The position numbers and the translations under genes were made by a program. A DNA stretch of 64,000 nt, taken from Suillus spraguei (taxonomy: Eukaryota; Basidiomycota; Agaricomycetes; Boletales; Suillaceae). The stretch is taken from contig JABCPU010000213.1 of NCBI GenBank assembly GCA_016800925.1, positions 52,366 through 116,365 on the forward strand, read 5' to 3'. How positions within the stretch are numbered: the stretch's first letter is position 1; each line of letters begins with the position of its first letter. The notes beneath the pieces were generated by a model. That model did not search any database. It was not told the DNA's origin and was given only the letters and a program-made list of their open reading frames with translations. Below are positions 61,676-64,000 of this stretch, one piece after another.

Positions 61676-62880
61676 ATCCATTCTGAGCAGACGTATATGG
61701 GGCAGTAAACCAGTGTTGTGTGCCACGGGTGAGGAGCCATTCATGCATGGTGTTGGATTTGAGTTCGCCGTTGTCAGAACAGTAGACGCCAACCTTAAGT
61801 CCAGTCTCAAGTTCACAGGCATGCTCCCATGCGACGAGTGATGGGAAGGCGTCACTCTTAGAGGCGAGAGGAATAGCCCATGAGTAGGAGGAAAAATCAT
61901 CTATAATGTCCATGATGTACTTATTGCCTGCGGCAGACATGACATCTGAATGCTCCATCAAGTCAACATGCACAATGCCTAATCGTCTGTCTGCTCGTTC
62001 CCCTGACCGGACCCTCGGAACACTAGACTTAGTCTGCTTCCCAAGAATGCAGTCGTCACAAATGGGAGGTTGAGTGGAAAGATCAATAGGCATACCGGTT
62101 GCATGTCCAGAACGCGCAAGATCATAGACGGCGCGGTAATGGGCGTGACCTAAACGACGGTGCCAAGTCTGCAAGTTGGGCTGTCGCTGGGTAAGATAGG
62201 CATGGTCTGCAGAGAGTTGACGGCTGGACAAAGCATAGAGACGGCGAGAAGTAAGGGTGCCAGTGAGCATGCGAGTACCATTGCGTGCTTGAACCCAGCA
62301 AGACGAGGCGTCGAACGAGGCAACACATCGATGAGCGGAACAGATGGCTGAAACAGAGATCAGGCGCACTGTGGCAGTGGGAATGAAGAGAACGTGATCG
62401 AGGGTCAAGTGGATGCCCTTTGCAATAATGAGACGAATCGAGCCGATGCCGATCGCATGGATGGAAGACCCACCGACGCCGCTAACGGCACGTGGAGGGA
62501 CGGGACGGAGAGAGTAGAAATCCGATTCAGTATTGCTAATGTGGACAGAGGCTCCACTATCGAGGAAGAAGGGGTCCAATGAGGGGTCCACGATGGTGCA
62601 CTGCGCTGATTAGGTGCCTTGTAGGTGAGACCCGCGAAGTCGACATCTTGTGTGTGCGTGCGCCAGTCAATGCTGGTTTGGAGGTCGCCGACTGCTGCAA
62701 GTAAGGCGTTATACTCCTTGTCGTCAGAACCGAGGAGTTCCCAAATTGAAGCAGATGGAAGGGGATCAAACGCGAGACCAGCGAACTCTTGAGAAGCAGA
62801 GGCGGCATTAGGAGCAGGAGTGTGCGTAGCAGAGACATAGATAGCTTCATGTGTTTTCACTATCTAGCAAATACGCACGA
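61676..62880 (-). pseudogene. copia pol fragment: protease and integrase
   Basis: Protease active site FFLDSGASVHIS near 62565. GAG-pre-integrase finger: TWHRRLGHAHYRAV and PPICDDCILGKQ (HX3H...CX2C type). Integrase catalytic core begins VHVDLMEHSDV and DIIDDFSSYSWAIPL, and continues to YCSDNGEL and TAPYTSAQNG. Just beyond, two TGA codons stand where related elements have Arg (in QNGRVERLHRTLMGKAR). A frameshift separates this frame from the upstream one (SAPSWTPHWTPSS) near 62580. It is not functional. Confidence 0.82.
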
Positions 62881-63039
62881 CCGGCGGTATCGTAACGTAA
62901 ACCGCCAGGCTTGCCGGTCGCGGCAGGCTTGGTGGAGGGCTTGGTATTCTTAGTGTCGCGTGTCATACGTTTACGAGATAGTACCTCGTCGTGTTTTCCT
63001 TCCATAGCTCCTCCTTTGCCGAAGCAATCTTGAGCGTGC

Positions 63040-63943
63040 GCTCAGTTCTTGCAGGTAGTGCAGCAGGAAGTGTGGCCCGCTACGCCACATTCCGAACAAG
63101 TTTTGCCTGGACGGGCCTCACGACTCCGATTTCCCTTACTGGAGGTGACTAGAGCTACATCCCCAGATCCTTTCTTGTCGGAGTCGAGCAGTTGCTGCTC
63201 CATATCCAAGCGGGACCAGATATTCGTGGGCCCATATGTGGAAGTGGAGGTACTGGTAGACAGGGCGTCAGCAATGTGGTTGCGCACGTGAGTGAGTTCT
63301 TCATTCATTACGTTGAGCATTATGATAGTGATAAAGTTGTCCTCTTTGGGGATACCGATAGCATATATGCTCCTTACCATGTCGCTGATTTCGGTACTAG
63401 TAGTTGATAGGCGTTCGGAACGACGGTAGCGGATTGCTAGAGCTTGCTGAATGAGTAGAATCTGGGCGATTGTCCGATTTTCTCGTGAGGGATTTGAGAG
63501 CGCTCCAGGCAAGGTGGGCATTAGCGAAGGTACGAAGGAATTCTTGCTCCTCAGGACTGGAGCGGGAGCGAAGTGCCGCGATGATGCATAAGTTATTGAG
63601 GTCCCAGTGACTGGCACTAGAAGGGTCAGAGACCGGGTCTGGGCGAGCGATGATGCCAAGGATATATCCGCCGCCATGTTTCAGAAACAGGTAGTTTTGC
63701 ATTTTATCAGACCATATCCCCCAATTGTTCTTACTACGGTCCAGGATCTCGATCTCCTTCAAATCAGTTTGGCTGAGTGTAATCGCCGTAACGGAGGGAC
63801 GAGTTACAGGGGCCGCGGCGGGTAAGGTTGCCGTCGGTGTAACGATGGTAGGGACAATTGGTTGAGTGATGGGGTGATCATATTAGGGGCGCTAGAAGAG
63901 CTTTGGCCGACTTGGGAACTCTGCGAGCATCTGTGGGCAGGCA
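63040..63943 (-). pseudogene. copia gag fragment with zinc knuckle
   Basis: Probable start MPAHRCSQSSQV at 63943. A frameshift near 63830 leads to KEIEILDRSKNNWGIWSDKM and WDLNNLCIIAAL, and a further shift near 63470 leads to AQILLIQQALAIRYRRSE and SRLDMEQQLLDSDKKG. A CSECGVAGHT knuckle follows and then a stop at 63042. Typical UBN2/gag architecture of copia elements. Upstream of 63943 only about 60 bases remain in the window. Confidence 0.75.
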
Positions 63944-64000
63944 TGGTGGTCGTTTTGGAAAAGGATGATATAGGGGAGGAACTGTGTTCCGTCAGATATA

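Larger units (their letters stand above)
61560..63943 (-). mobile_element. Ty1/copia retrotransposon fragment (gag to integrase), decayed
   Basis: In minus-strand order: a gag-like region with a zinc knuckle, a protease with DSGAS, then a GAG-pre-integrase/integrase region. Reverse transcriptase, RNase H and LTRs are not in the window. The coding path changes frame at least three times and has stops. Left of about 61560 the sequence is no longer recognisable as copia, so the element is 3'-truncated. Confidence 0.85.

Overview
The window looks like repeat-rich DNA of a filamentous basidiomycete, probably an agaricomycete. Genes are split by many GT-AG introns of about 45-70 nt. The recognisable proteins are eukaryotic and fungal: SEC23, REV1, histidyl-tRNA synthetase, GMP synthase, a PAG1/Tao3-type protein, a DHA2-type MFS transporter, a histidine phosphatase and an acetamidase/FAAH-type amidase. 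The transposons are a LINE with an RNase H domain and a copia element. I saw no prokaryotic or organellar features. All exon boundaries are read by eye, and no database search was possible.

Layout. 0-6.6 kb: one multi-exon SNF2-type helicase gene (+). A 17-19 bp GC-rich palindrome has spread through its flank, introns and one coding exon. 6.9-8.9 kb: a 151-bp satellite with a leader that recurs at 49.75-50.7 kb. 9.4-11.2 kb: a small terminal-inverted-repeat element and the 3' part of an amidase gene. 11.8-19.7 kb (-): a PAG1-like gene fragment split by a 6.26-kb LINE that has two open ORFs coupled by TAATG and a 10-bp target duplication. 20-28.6 kb: a hypothetical gene with a duplicated intron/exon unit, an MFS transporter, a hypothetical three-exon gene and a decayed GMP synthase. 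29.1-29.8 kb: a 102-bp tandem repeat. 30.2-34.7 kb: a broken NRPS-like A-T module, a SEC23 remnant and a histidine phosphatase with an altered RHG motif. 36.2-37.7 kb: a multi-TM protein.

From 37.8 kb the DNA becomes a mosaic of truncated genes. The middle of an amidase runs into a cysteine-rich single-pass membrane protein (38-41 kb). A same-strand chain PP2C - REV1 - HisRS - SEC23 - amidase N-terminus follows (41.4-47.7 kb), each piece cut and joined to the next. After about 5 kb of satellites, a SEC23 - amidase - Cys-rich cassette occurs twice more as a 7.2-kb inverted repeat (arms of about 3.6 kb, spacer of about 90 bp, centre near 56.65 kb). The window ends in further repeats and a decayed copia element (-).

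The genes do not form a pathway. The shared theme is a repeat-rich region where host gene fragments have been captured, joined and copied, and where inactivating changes often look like C-to-T at CpG. The likeliest intact units are the LINE, the coiled-coil gene at 20 kb, the amidase 3' half and possibly the gene at 24-25.4 kb.
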